Shown here one piece after another: positions 45,507 through 56,304 of a DNA stretch of 64,000 nt. The notes beneath the pieces are model-generated. The model saw nothing but the letters and a program-made list of their open reading frames with translations, was not told where the DNA came from and did no database searches. Every line of letters starts with the position of its first letter. Position 1 is the stretch's first letter. Both the position numbers and the translations under genes were made by a program. Origin of the DNA: Breviolum minutum Mf 1.05b.01 (Eukaryota; Sar; Dinophyceae; Suessiales; Symbiodiniaceae); contig DF239140.1 in assembly GCA_000507305.1 (NCBI GenBank), positions 234,341-298,340 of the forward strand, read 5' to 3'.

Positions 45507-45909
45507 GGCTCTGTGGGGCTATCGCTATAGACTGTGAATACAGAAAAGAGCTGGCTTGAGAGGCAAAAACACAAGCAATCTTTGTTGGTTAGAGTCCTTA
45601 ACAAGATCTACATGCTTGCTGCTTGCTGCTTGCAAAAAAAGCACGAACGAAACTTGCTCAAAATACTCTTTGACTGACGGCATAAATAAATCTGTTTTAA
45701 AGCCCTGTGCTCGCCCGTCTATCAAATACCAGTGATCACCTACGGGTATCTATGCACTTGCAAACCCCAAACTGACTCAGCTCTTTTTTGGTTGCTTGCC
45801 TCTGCCATATGCCATCTCAATGGACAAGCAAAAGCATGTCACTATGCTTCAAAGCATCCCCCACTCAGATGTGGCTTTCAAGCATGAAGCACCAGCATTA
45901 AGGGCGAGC
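45507..45909. other. spacer between the two RPS9 copies
   Basis: 403 bp, presumably the 3' UTR of copy 2 and the 5' region of copy 1. TGCTTGCTGCTTGC runs occur. No similarity to the 5' flank of copy 2 or the 3' flank of copy 1 is visible. Confidence 0.6.
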
Positions 45910-46491
45910 CTAGTCTTCGTCCTCCTCGCCGCCGCCTCCGCCTCCGCCCTTGGAAGCCATCATCTTGCGGCGCACACGGCCTGGGCGGCCTCCACCGAAT
46001 GGTGAAGTCAGGGCAAAGTCAATGTGCTTCTCACTGTCGAGGCGGACCAAGAAGGATGGGATGTCACAAATCTGCTTGCCCACGCGGATGTGGCGCTGGC
46101 GAATCAATGTGCGGGCATGGTGGATGGATTTGGCCAAACCCAACTTGAAGACCTTGGTCTGCAGCCTGCGCTCCATAATCTTGGCCGTAGTCAGGCCCAA
46201 CACGAAGTCGAGCTTCTTCTCGGATTCAAGGAGCAATCCAAGACGAACCATGCGGCGCAGCAGGGCCTCTCCTTGGAAGATACGCATTGGGCTCCTTTCT
46301 TCCAGGGTCAGCAGTGTTCGGGCTGCTGTTCGGATCTTGGCCAAAGCGTACTGCACACGCCACACTTCACGCTTGTTCTTCAAGCCGTACTCACCGATGA
46401 TCTTCATCTCTGAATCAAGACGCTCCTTCTCGAAAGGCCTCTTGGGCTTACGGAAGGTCTTGCCATAGTTCTGATAGCTCTTCTTTCCCAT
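45910..46491 (-). CDS. RPS9: 40S ribosomal protein S9 (uS4 family), copy 2
   Basis: Same 193-residue protein as copy 1, with the start at 46491 (MGKKSYQ). The frame is open for 12 more codons upstream, but homology to copy 1 and to the family begins at this Met. A pyrimidine-rich TTTCCTCAG directly before CCATGG is a good trans-splice acceptor, which would leave a very short 5' UTR after the leader. Identity with copy 1 begins at AGCCATGG and ends just past the stop (TAGGCTC). Confidence 0.97.
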   Translation of the reverse strand: MGKKSYQNYGKTFRKPKRPFEKERLDSEMKIIGEYGLKNKREVWRVQYALAKIRTAARTLLTLEERSPMRIFQGEALLRRMVRLGLLLESEKKLDFVLGLTTAKIMERRLQTKVFKLGLAKSIHHARTLIRQRHIRVGKQICDIPSFLVRLDSEKHIDFALTSPFGGGRPGRVRRKMMASKGGGGGGGEEDED

Positions 46492-46751
46492 GGCTGAGGA
46501 AATCCAATGGCAACTGGCAACCGACAACTACGTAGCCGCTGAGCCCCAAGAATAACAGCCAAATTCACCATGCTTCAATGAAAACTTGTCTGAACTTCCA
46601 CAACTTCCGGACTGTTCGATTGAAATGGCAGTATGTTTTGAAGAAATATCCTCAAGTCAAACCATTCCATAATCATTCCTTTCAAACACCTTTCTGCAAA
46701 TACTTTCTGGTTCAAGTAGCTCCAATGCTGGGAGCTCTGAAGATGCGTCTG

Positions 46752-46752
46752 C

Positions 46753-46818
<66 letters not shown>

Positions 46819-46819
46819 G
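46752..46819. repeat. (ATC)n microsatellite, about 22 units
   Basis: Uninterrupted ATC/CAT triplets; the poly-Ser and poly-Asp frames across it are artefacts. Confidence 0.95.
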
Positions 46820-48246
46820 AACCACCCACTTCGCCATTGGCCACACTTTTTCGAGGCACTTCATTGTGTCGAATAGCCTGATTGAATCAAGGCACCCAGG
46901 CTCTTTAGCCCAGCATCGCCACCCTGCAGCTGAACGAGGACAGCGCGAAAAAAAACACAGAAGAACGTACCATGTCTGCATGGCAAAACCAGAAAAATAG
47001 ATGCACTCAACTGAACTACCCCAAATTTTGCCTTCTGAAAACATCTGCCCCAAATAAATTTAACAGAAGTCCCACGCAAAATCCCCCCCTAAGCCTTTAA
47101 CCAGTGCTTCATCATCGCAGCACCCACATCCACTTCGCCCGAGGCTAAGGACTGCACAGCCTGGGCTTTCTGGGAAATCAGAGATACTTTGGTTGGATGA
47201 CACGAGATGGGTTTTTTTGAGGGAGGGAAATCATGAATCAGAACTGTACTCTGCTTGGGTGCTTAAAGCTTTTTTGAATGAACGCGACGTTCTTTGGGAT
47301 TTTGCAAGCTGCCACTCCAGCGTTCTTCAAGAAAGGAAAGTGAAAGCTTAGTTTAATCAGCAAGACCATCCCACTTGAAGCTTTGCAAATCTCTTCGAAG
47401 TGAAGCCATGAGTTGAATTAACTGTCTGTGTCTGGTTTTATTGATTCCTGAGGCGCAAACCAAAGCACCTACGCAAACAAGGCTGACAGGCTGGGGACAC
47501 ACTTGATGAACCAGTACTTTTCGCACCTATTTGCATCCAGGGTTAGCTGTCACTCTAGAGCACATGCGATCATCCATACTCTAAACCCGGGAGGCTGATC
47601 TTTACCTGCAGACATTTTCAGGACTCCATTGAAACTCCAACTTGAATTGCGAGTATGAAGAAAACAAAATTACATCTTCTAGTACCTACTCGTAATGTAT
47701 CATTTCATATCATATCACATCATAAAAACTGTATATCATATCATATTATGTTCTCTGTCATATTATCTATTACATTGTTATATCTCAATTACCTTGTATA
47801 TCATATTCTCTATTATATATTGTATCATACTATTGTATTGTATCATAGTATCTATATCGCATCATATCACATTACACTACACTATATGTCCTCTCATCTC
47901 ATATCGTCTCATATCACATCATATCACATCATATCATACCATATTAAATATATCATATATATATATATATGTATTATATGATATATCATCATAATATGAT
48001 GACATATGGTTTCTAGGAGCTTACACGTTCAACATCTTATGTTAAAAAACAACCCCACTTCCTCTGCTCCGCAAAAAATCCCCACCTCGTAACTTGCTGC
48101 AAGATGAGGTCACCTGTCATTCTTGAAACGAAAAAAACAACGGGACAAAGGTCAGAAATCAGAAACAAAAACCAAACAAAGGCAACAATAGTTCCAAAAC
48201 GCCCAAAAATATCCAAAAATCTGATCTGAAGTCTACTCTTTTTAGG
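46820..48246. other. non-coding; ATATC-type simple repeat at 47690-48000
   Basis: 47690-48000 is a degenerate ATATC/ATCAT pentanucleotide-like minisatellite (CATATCATATCACATCAT and so on). The rest has no supported frame. Confidence 0.5.
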
Positions 48247-50319
48247 TCAAGGTACATAGTCTTCAAGGGCAGTCTGTCGCGATCGCAGAAAGTCTTCTTG
48301 AAAGCCTTGAAACATAATATCACCTGTCACCATTTTCAAGAACAAGCCTTCCAAGGCATCCAAAGCTTTCGAAACTCGATCCGCCTGCTGAGGAGATTCT
48401 GCATTTCCCTTACCCCACAGGATCTTTACATCTTCCAAGCTCAGCTCCATGTCCACTTCACGCTTCAAAAATGCTTGTACTGCTCCAAAGGAAGAGTTTT
48501 CCAAGGCAACTGCTGACCTACTGCTCACTGAGGAGGGATGACGTCGAAGGTAACAAAGGACATCTGCCATGTTTGCCAAGGGTATTTCCAACGGTAAGGA
48601 CAACCAACACCAATGATCTTCCGCAGCATGGCCTTCAGGATAAATATTGAAACTTTGAAAGGCTGAACGGCGAAAGGTGACGGTCGGATGGGCCAAGGAA
48701 CAGGAAAAGATCATGCGCCAGCGGGCAAGAATGGGATGGCAGGGCATGCGATACCTCTTCAGAGAAGCCTTTGGAAGTGAACGAGGATCACCATCCTGAA
48801 AGGTACAAAAGCCTGCACCCAAAACAGCTATCGAAGGGTGCCTTTCCAAAAAGCCAATCTGCTTCTTCAAACGTTCCGGATGTGCACAGTCATCCCCATC
48901 CAAACGGCAAATATACCTTCCACGACATCTCTTCCAGCCTTCGTTCAGGGCAGCTGCAATTCCACAAGCTGAGCCATTGATCACCTGAATTTGTGCCTTT
49001 TGGGCCCATGCTTCCAGGGTTGCCTTTGTCTCAAGTACTGTAGATCCATCATCTACCACGATGAGTTCCCAAGACTTGGGATCCATCCCCTCTTGGTGCT
49101 CAATGCTGTCAAGTGCCAGATCTAACCATGAAGATGGGGTGTCCTTCACAGGCATGAGCCAAGAGACAATAGGATCCAAGTCTCCAAATTCCAGTCTTTC
49201 CACGCGTGGCAAAGGAACATGAACACTATCCCAATATGTTGATGCATACATCCTGGAAACCTCTTTGAAAATATCTGGAGGCCACTTGGAAAAATCCAAG
49301 CTTTGTGTCCAAGAATGCAGCTTCATATCCTCTATACCTTCCAAATAAGATTTCCACCAACTTGCATTCCCATCCACTTTTTCAGCCAGTGCCACCGCAG
49401 CTTCTCCATCCGAAAAAAGAGCTACCGACTCTTGCAAGGCAAAACGCAAGACTTTGTCAAGATCTTCCACTGAAATCTCTGAAATCTCTTCTCCTGAAGT
49501 AGGATCGCCATAGACCGGATTCTCAAAAAGATTCTGAACACGATTGATTGTGACCACTGCAACAACCGGATCAGCAGGACAGGCACAATACAATCTATCA
49601 TTTGCCGATGCCAACTTCTGTTGTTTCAACAATCGGACACCATAACCCTCCAAGTGATTCGGATGATCTGCAGCACAAGTTCCAAATTCTGCTCTGATAC
49701 TCTTTACAGCTTCTTCCACAGAATCTAAGCGATAGAAAGAGGCACTTAATTCCCATGGATAGTTCCAGTCATACTCCCCCTTCTCCCTTTCAAAAATCAG
49801 CAAATTGGAATCATCTGCAAAGTTGCCAGTTCGGAAAGGGGGAAGTCTCATGAACTTGTTGTTCGGATGTGCATATTCAATGCGCGGGCATAATTTGGCA
49901 TGTACAGCATATATTCGGTCATCACTTCGAAGCAATCGCATCGCGGCAGCTGCGTTGAAGTCTGCAAACCAAAGAGCATCATCCACGGTCAGGAGCAAAG
50001 TAGCCGTTTTCTCCCGGACTCGGGACATTGTAAGATCCATCAGTTGACCCAAGCTCCTCTCATCTGTTTCTTCCATCCAATGCACTTCGGAATGACCATG
50101 AGAAGGATACAAACTCCTTCGAAACAAGGATTCCACTACATTGTAAGAGTCCACAAATGCTGGCCCAGAAGCCTTGTACAGCACAGTGACGTCCAAGGCA
50201 ACATGTAGCAGGTGTCGCAACAAGGACTGCAAACAGCACAACAACTGGCAGGGCCGATCTTTACTGAAAATTACCACAGCCAGGCATTCTTGGTCAGGGC
50301 ACCCATGGCACCCGGACAT
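48247..50319 (-). CDS. intronless two-domain glycosyltransferase (GT-A fold, GT2-like C-terminal domain)
   Basis: 690 codons without interruption. The C-terminal domain (about residues 384-560) is a clear GT2-type glycosyltransferase: SWLMPVKDTPSSWLDLALDS, the nucleotide-sugar motif ELIVVDDGST (DDGS at 423-426), an N-x-G segment, RLDGDDCAHPERLKKQIGFL (metal-binding D-x-D in DGDD, 474-477), then SLAHPTVTFRRS and AEDHWCWLSLP (acceptor-side acid). The N-terminal domain (about 11-260) begins LAVVIFSKDRPCQLLCCLQS and has LLLTVDDALWFAD (VDD near 112-114), resembling a second GT-A domain. No signal peptide or membrane helix is obvious. Donor and acceptor sugars are unknown. Lack of introns in a 2-kb gene contrasts with its neighbours and may point to an origin by retroposition or transfer; that is inference. 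Confidence 0.88.
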   Translation of the reverse strand: MSGCHGCPDQECLAVVIFSKDRPCQLLCCLQSLLRHLLHVALDVTVLYKASGPAFVDSYNVVESLFRRSLYPSHGHSEVHWMEETDERSLGQLMDLTMSRVREKTATLLLTVDDALWFADFNAAAAMRLLRSDDRIYAVHAKLCPRIEYAHPNNKFMRLPPFRTGNFADDSNLLIFEREKGEYDWNYPWELSASFYRLDSVEEAVKSIRAEFGTCAADHPNHLEGYGVRLLKQQKLASANDRLYCACPADPVVAVVTINRVQNLFENPVYGDPTSGEEISEISVEDLDKVLRFALQESVALFSDGEAAVALAEKVDGNASWWKSYLEGIEDMKLHSWTQSLDFSKWPPDIFKEVSRMYASTYWDSVHVPLPRVERLEFGDLDPIVSWLMPVKDTPSSWLDLALDSIEHQEGMDPKSWELIVVDDGSTVLETKATLEAWAQKAQIQVINGSACGIAAALNEGWKRCRGRYICRLDGDDCAHPERLKKQIGFLERHPSIAVLGAGFCTFQDGDPRSLPKASLKRYRMPCHPILARWRMIFSCSLAHPTVTFRRSAFQSFNIYPEGHAAEDHWCWLSLPLEIPLANMADVLCYLRRHPSSVSSRSAVALENSSFGAVQAFLKREVDMELSLEDVKILWGKGNAESPQQADRVSKALDALEGLFLKMVTGDIMFQGFQEDFLRSRQTALEDYVP

Positions 50320-50688
50320 GAGCTTGATTGGGAGGGAGGCTTCTCAGTATACCCATCACGATTGCCTGGTCTGATTTCTTCACAAAATGGTGCTTCTTAA
50401 AATGGCGGTAGCTTTACTTTCCCTTCAAGACATGATTGTGCATGATTTGTTGGTGTCACCATTTCCAGAAACTTTCCGGAACAACACATCATACTGTCCT
50501 GACTTGTCCTCATTCTTCTGGGATGGTGCTTCTTGAGACAAAATCTGCCAAATGGGTGGACTCAAGAGTGCGCAACAAGCTGCTAACATTAGCTTACCAT
50601 GACTAGGGAAAAAAACAACATCCAAAGCATGTAAACCTCATTGTTGCATCCATCCTAGTTGCATCAACTTATTATCTTCAAAATAATC
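50320..50688. other. upstream region of the glycosyltransferase gene
   Basis: Presumed 5' flank; no element recognised. Confidence 0.35.
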
Positions 50689-50966
50689 TTAAACTTCCGA
50701 ATTCCAAAAGCATCGGCCTCTCTCCTCCATTTTTTTGGGGGCCGCCGAGGCGGGTCTTTCGTTCCCAGTTTTTGGGTGTTTCGTTCCTAGCGGAAGCTTC
50801 TGCCACCGGCCACATAGACTAAGGCTGTTGTCGTGGTGGTGGTGGTCGTGCTCGCGGTGGTCGTGGTCGCCGCGCTCTTTGCGACACTTGGTGCTCCGTG
50901 GACATACGGACAATTGGCAGTTGGTGGATATTGTGGGTTGAACTCCTCCGCCATGCAGCACCTGTC
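50689..50966 (-). CDS. candidate exon, two open frames (His-rich or Thr-rich)
   Basis: After an acceptor CTTGTGACAG two minus frames are open. One reads CQLSVCPRSTKCRKERGDHD with a run of His/Asp and ends FWNSEV at 50689. The other starts at an ATG (50954) as MAEEFNPQYPPTANCPYVHG, passes a Thr tract and ends AGGRSFR. The second has a natural start and coding-like third positions. One of the two is probably real; I cannot decide which. Confidence 0.35.
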
Positions 50967-51305
50967 ACAAGAATTGGGAAGGGGAAAGTAGGATCAACAG
51001 AAGATCTTTGGCAGTGAGCCACTCAAATACTTTTGCTTCTAAAGAAAATATACAGCATTTTTTTCCAAATAGAAATTCGAATCTTGCAAAATGAGAAAGG
51101 ATAGACAAGTTGTAGATTAACCACCAACCATTGACTATACTCCCTAAGGCCCGGACGAAGAGGCGCAGCTCTCCGCTGGAGTGGCTGAAGAAAGTCCGCT
51201 GTACCAAGTACTGGAGAACACGGCAGAGCCGGGCGCCAAGTAGACCTCGGTTGATCTGAACCCTTTCCATTGTTGGATACTTTTCGGGGCACCACAAATG
51301 GTGGT

Positions 51306-51360
<55 letters not shown>

Positions 51361-52389
51361 ATCAGCAATCATTCTCCATCCCCAAAAGCCACCACGACCT
51401 TACACTCACTTCCACTCACCCCGCCTCCGTACAGCTTCTTGCAGATGCAGCAGCACCATGGTATTTCAGCTCTACAGGTGTCGTACTGAAGGTCTTTCCC
51501 TGCACGAGAGCTTGGTGCAGCCAGCTGCATCTTAAGGGGCAACAACGTTGGAGGTCCAGTTGGTGGTTAGGTCCATTGGTGGTGCATGTGGATCAAAGTT
51601 GATGCATCCTAATTTTGGGGAAAAATAAGGAAGTTGTTAAGTTTAGACGAAGGAAAAGGATTGGCTTTGATGTTCATGCCTTGCCTTGGGCCTTCTTGAG
51701 TAAATCAGATAATCAACATCTCAATATTCGATCGCACAACTTCAAGGTAATTTTGACCCTGGGATATCGTGAGTTTGCCTTTGAGAGCAACCTTTCTGGC
51801 ATCATTGTCCAGTAATAAAAAAACGAGCTTGTCTTCAAGGTCCATTTTCCACTGAACAATGATTGTTGGAAGAAGAGCAGCTTAGTTCAAACTTCATGAC
51901 TTCATGTTCGCATGCAACATGTTCCTTCATCTTATATTAAACAGTTTGATAGCTACAGTGACTGAGAATTCACAAGTTGGCTCTGATGCAAATGTTCCAC
52001 CGTTCCACCGAGGACAAGCTGGCAACAACCTCCTGCTTCAACTCTCTCTACTTAGCATGAAGAAGCCGGTGCTTTTAAGCACATCACCTTCCACATAGGC
52101 AAAACCAACCATTTCCAACCCCCCAACAAATCCCAAACCAAACAAAAGGATCCCCCAACCAACTGCGCCTTGCATGCATCAATGGCTGCCTCCAACTCAT
52201 CATCAGGTACACGGAGGGCATCAAGCAGACATTGAATCCTGGTGAAGCCATGAGGCGATGAAGAGAATTTGATTCACAAAACATCACCCAAACATTGATG
52301 TATCTCACATATATGATATGTACATAATTATAATATGTACTTATATTATACACATGTCTGTATATCTATATATTTATATAAAGTATGAA
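50967..52389. other. no firm gene; (ATC)n tract at 51309-51361; possible plus-strand exon
   Basis: About 18 perfect ATC triplets at 51309-51361. A plus-strand frame near 51618-51748 reads EVVKFRRRKRIGFDVHALPW and ends at a GTAATT donor, and a second (51950-52098) ends STSPST; unsupported otherwise. A GC-rich minus stretch at 51140-51300 is open in two frames. 52300-52380 is AT-rich. Confidence 0.35.
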
Positions 52390-55060
52390 GATACATTTTT
52401 CAACTTTGGAAGATATCCTGTGCATGAACTTTGAAATTCGTCAACTCAACATCCAACTCGTCGGAGGCCCGGCTCCTGAGCACTGCTCGCCATTCCGCCT
52501 TGTTGGCCACTTCGTTCTCTTGAGCCAGTGTTACGACACTGTCGTAGATGTCCTCCCAAGAGAGCTCAACTGAAAAAAACCTGTTTACCCTGAGAACCGG
52601 GGGGGGAGGCCTTGGATTCTGATGTTTTGAAAAACCAAACTCCAAATCTGCAAGCATTTTTGTGGTGCTTCTGTCAAATCCTGCCTTCTTCTCAGCATAG
52701 CAGTCCGTGTAGTGTCCTAAATTTTCACACTTTTCCGAGCCAAACTGAACCACACAAGGGTCGCAGCCAACAACATGCTGACACACTTGCAAACCATTCC
52801 CAACTTCCAACTCCTCCAAAACTACGAACATGTAACATGACCGTGATTTTTAGAGGGATTTCTTGTAGCTTCCCATTTTTCATCCAGAAATATATAATAC
52901 ATCTATTCCTTCAGCTCCATTTGGGCCGCCAAGATGCCACAGGTATACTTCTTGTGACCCTCACAGGCTGGCAACTCGAAGGCTTGTTGCTTTTTGTCGC
53001 ATTCGATCTCTTGGTCCTTGATGTAAAACTGCCGTGAAAAAACAGTTCAAGGTGTTCAGTTGCTAGGGTCGAAACATACAACACCAGGATGTTCAGTTAC
53101 ACAAATAGGGGGAGTCTTGTTAAAGAGTTGGAGAGCATACCATTTTGTCCTTCATAGGTTGATAGATCCATCTTTACTTGCTTCAGTTGACCGAAACCAC
53201 ACACTTTGAAAAGCTTGGGAAAAAACAAGCCATCTAGTTTCTGTCAAGAAGCATAATACTGGCAGATCTTGTGACCGCAAAGCTCTTCGTTTGGAAAAGG
53301 TGTCGCCATGGCAATGTCGCATCTCTGTTTCTTCAAGAAGAGGGCGTCATAGGCATCAGAAAAATATTTCTCCATGTCAATGAGGTAGTGACCAATGGTA
53401 GGCACCTCAATTAAAAAACACACACAAAAATCGTGACACCGAATTCTGCCCCCAAACGGGAAACCACCATCCATCCCACACTGTCAAAGCCCCCCTTTTG
53501 TTCATCCAAGGTGACTGGAGTTCCTTCGTTCATCACGCATGTGGTAGCAGGAGTTGGAAAAACCTGCTGCCAATGAGCCAATAAACCCACGTTGCTTCGT
53601 TGGTGGTTGGAGTGGTTCGTTGGTGGTTGGTCAGCCTATTTTAGGTCCAGGTATTTTTGCAAGAGTCCTTCAAATGGCGAGATACACCTTAGGTGTATTA
53701 TGGTGTATTGACAAAGCTGAATCACCAATTCAATCTTCGCTGATCCAGCCTTCGCCTGTTCGTAGGCATCGCAAAGGGCCTTCCTCTCATTTTCGAAAAT
53801 CTGACCTTTGGATGCTTCAAAAATTGCCAACATCTTTTTCTGCGTCAGAAACCTTTTTTGGTGGATGAAAGAATGGTGTCAAAAGCATCAAAATGTCTAT
53901 TTCCTAAGGATCCGGGCGTGCAACGATGCAAGTAGCATCATAGTCAGACCACATGGTATCCTGCAATATGGAAGGTGCAGCTGAATTGGGCAGAACCCTT
54001 TAATTTATATTATCATCTCTACATGTTCACCACAACTGCCTTCCGCTTTTCCCTAAAAGTGTGTTCAAAGTCGTCTGGAAACATCTTGCTACCTATTTGC
54101 CACTTGCAGACTTGATTCCCGACCTCACAACAGCTGCCCCCTGTTCCATTCCCTTTCAACGTCAGTTTCCATTCCGTCCTGGACTGAACGGCACTTCACG
54201 TGCTCTTCATCCAGTTCAGAGATGGTGTGGACCAGGGTGGTGTCGTTGGGATGGGTGCAGGTAGTAAGATTCGCCCATGAACCATCAAGATCAAATTGCG
54301 TCTGCTCCTGTACGCCAACACAGCAAACTCATCACATCTTTCTGTTTTACCGAAGGAAGCATAATCCCCAAGGCATTTCTTTGCTACCAATTTGGAAGCT
54401 ACTAGCAATTTACATGCTAGCTGGTAAGACTTTACCCCTCAGACTAACCCTCCATAACCCTCGGGGTAGTGATTGCACTGCAGTAAGACAGATAGAATTC
54501 CCCTAAAACTGGACATACAAACATCCAAAAAATCCCACCATGTCCAGCTTCCCATTTTACTAGCCTTTTATTTCAACTCCCAACAACAAAAACATCTACC
54601 CTTCACAAATTTCACCCAGTTTTTCTCCAAAAAAAATCCCCGGCACCTTGCGTTGCAAGATGTTTTTCTTCATGGTCTTCTCCAACAATTCTTGGATCTG
54701 ATCCAAGAAACCGGTCCTTGGGATCTGATCCAACACCCAACTGGGGAGACAAAAAAAATCCACCAAAAAATGGGCGGCTTCAAATCGAAAGTCAGGATGA
54801 CTCAACTCTCCTATGCGAAACAAAATCCTTGGTAAATTTCGAAAAAAAAAATTAATCAATCAAAGACTGGACTAGTGACACACACATCTAGTAGGCTTTG
54901 CACAAAAATCCGCCTGTTACCCGGATTGAATGTTTCGAACAAAAGTTTTAAAACGCAGATCTCTGAGGTCCCATCAAGTTGGTTCCACCACTGCCATGCT
55001 TTTTCGCACGTGCCATGTTGAGGACAGATGCCTGTGTCGCATCGTCTCACCCGGGCACTA
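52390..55060 (-). CDS. cluster of small candidate exons (one or two genes), unknown function
   Basis: Minus-strand blocks that read like exons: about 55030-54900 (GICPQHGTCEKAWQWWNQLD or an alternative frame MARAKKHGSGGTNLMGPQ); 54840-54600 (GELSHPDFRFEAAHFLVDFF); 54255-54125 (THPNDTTLVHTISELDEEHV); 53968-53908 (DTMWSDYDATCIVARPDP, stop); 53833-53690 (SKGQIFENERKALCDAYEQA); 53440-53240 (YFSDAYDALFLKKQRCDIAM, ...CGHKICQYYAS, stop); 53030-52910 (CDKKQQAFELPACEGHKKYT, ...AQMELKE, stop); 52830-52400 (GSEKCENLGHYTDCYAEKKA, WEDIYDSVVTLAQENEVANK). Three blocks share a C-x(7-12)-C-G/E-H-K-like ending, hinting at duplicated terminal exons. Phases were not resolved. Confidence 0.33.
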
Positions 55061-55259
55061 AGTCAAAGGGATCAACCCTGATCAACCGGCCCGGGTTTAG
55101 GCTAAACAGAATAGAAAAAAATAGGTCATCTCATTTGAATCCATTTCAATCAATCAGACAATGAACATACATTCATCAAGCCTACAAAGATCCGAACAAT
55201 TTAACTGAGAAGATGAGAATCAATTTGGAGTCCACCAGGTCTCTTCATGACACGGCGCC

Positions 55260-55737
55260 TCAATGTTGTTCAGCGTAGCTTTCTCCGGCATCATCAGCTT
55301 CATCTGCATGGTCATCTGTTCCTGGCAGATTGCAGGCGAAACTAGTTGTCTCCGGGTCCCAACCAATAGAATGTATCTGACATTTATGTGCCTGTATAGT
55401 CAACATGAGTAATTCTATATTTATATATATAAACATAGAATATATATGTATATGAATATAGAATATATATATATATAGATATATCTAATTCTTGTTATCT
55501 CATCAAATCTTGTTCTCCCTTTTTTCCACACCCCATGACCAGCCTCAAAATCCCTTCCCGGATATATACCTCCATTTAAGTTAACCCCCAACCAACCCGA
55601 AACCCCCCACCCCCCAACCAACCCCCTTTCCCGCCCTTCACCTCGATGAAGGTCAACTTGCTGCGACCACTTCTTCGCAAAGAAGCGGCATCCGATTGAA
55701 AAGCCAAGGTTAGACATACTGCCAGCACCAACTTCAT
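55260..55737 (-). CDS. small secreted acidic protein (signal-peptide exon plus terminal exon)
   Basis: Exon 1 (55642-55737) starts MKLVLAVCLTLAFQSDAASL, a textbook signal peptide with cleavage likely after DA-A, followed by a basic RRSGRSK, and ends after exactly 32 codons at GAG/GTGAAG. A terminal exon (about 55260-55341) after ACTAG reads FACNLPGTDDHADEADDAGE then SYAEQH and stop. The phases of these two do not meet directly, so a middle exon is missing. Destination is the secretory pathway or, in plastid-bearing dinoflagellates, possibly a plastid presequence. Function unknown. Confidence 0.45.
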
Positions 55738-56304
55738 TTCTCCTTAGAAACTTCGTTGAATTTTAAACAAACCCCCACCTCCCCACCCTCCCGGAATTTT
55801 TTGTTGGGGTTGGGGGATGTTTAAACTTTAAACAATAATGATAGTGAAAATGAAAAAATGGTCCAAAGGGGAAGAGTGACAAAGATGTAACAAGTTATAC
55901 CCAATGTATTGCAAAAAAGAAAGGGCTTTGAAGCCTTGCCAGGCAGTGTTTGAAGCAGCTGAGTACGTGAATGACAAAAAAAAGTACAGTAACAAGATGA
56001 TTTGGCACATCGCAGAGCTCTCAAGTAATCGCTGATCCACATTATGGCCTGCTACACTCACAATCTGAGACTCCGGCAACAGGGAGGAAAGGTGCTTGCT
56101 AGCTCCGCAACTAGTGACTAGTGCTGAGCTTTGCACAAGCTCTTTGAACCGGATAAAAAACAAAGGTGATGCTGTTTAATTTAACAAGACATTTGCCACA
56201 CCTTACATCGAATTGGTGCTCAACTCCAAGGCAAAGTCTGACACTGCACACCCATGAAGCAAGCATTCTGCCATGCACATCCAACAAAATATCAGAAACT
56301 TGTC
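55738..56304. other. intergenic, no gene
   Basis: Between the 3' end of the reductase-oxidoreductase fusion gene and the start of the secreted-protein gene. Nothing recognised. Confidence 0.4.

Noticed and set aside
45039-46468. Plus-strand frames of 129 and 172 codons opposite the RPS9 genes
   Set aside because: Antisense shadows of a highly conserved protein; duplicated only because the gene is.
51270-51368. Poly-Ile, poly-Ser, poly-Met and poly-Asp frames
   Set aside because: They are translations of the (ATC)n microsatellite; the same holds at 46752-46819.
52515-52535. CTTGAGCCA resembling the reverse complement of a spliced leader
   Set aside because: Only nine bases match; the rest diverges and the site lies inside a candidate exon.
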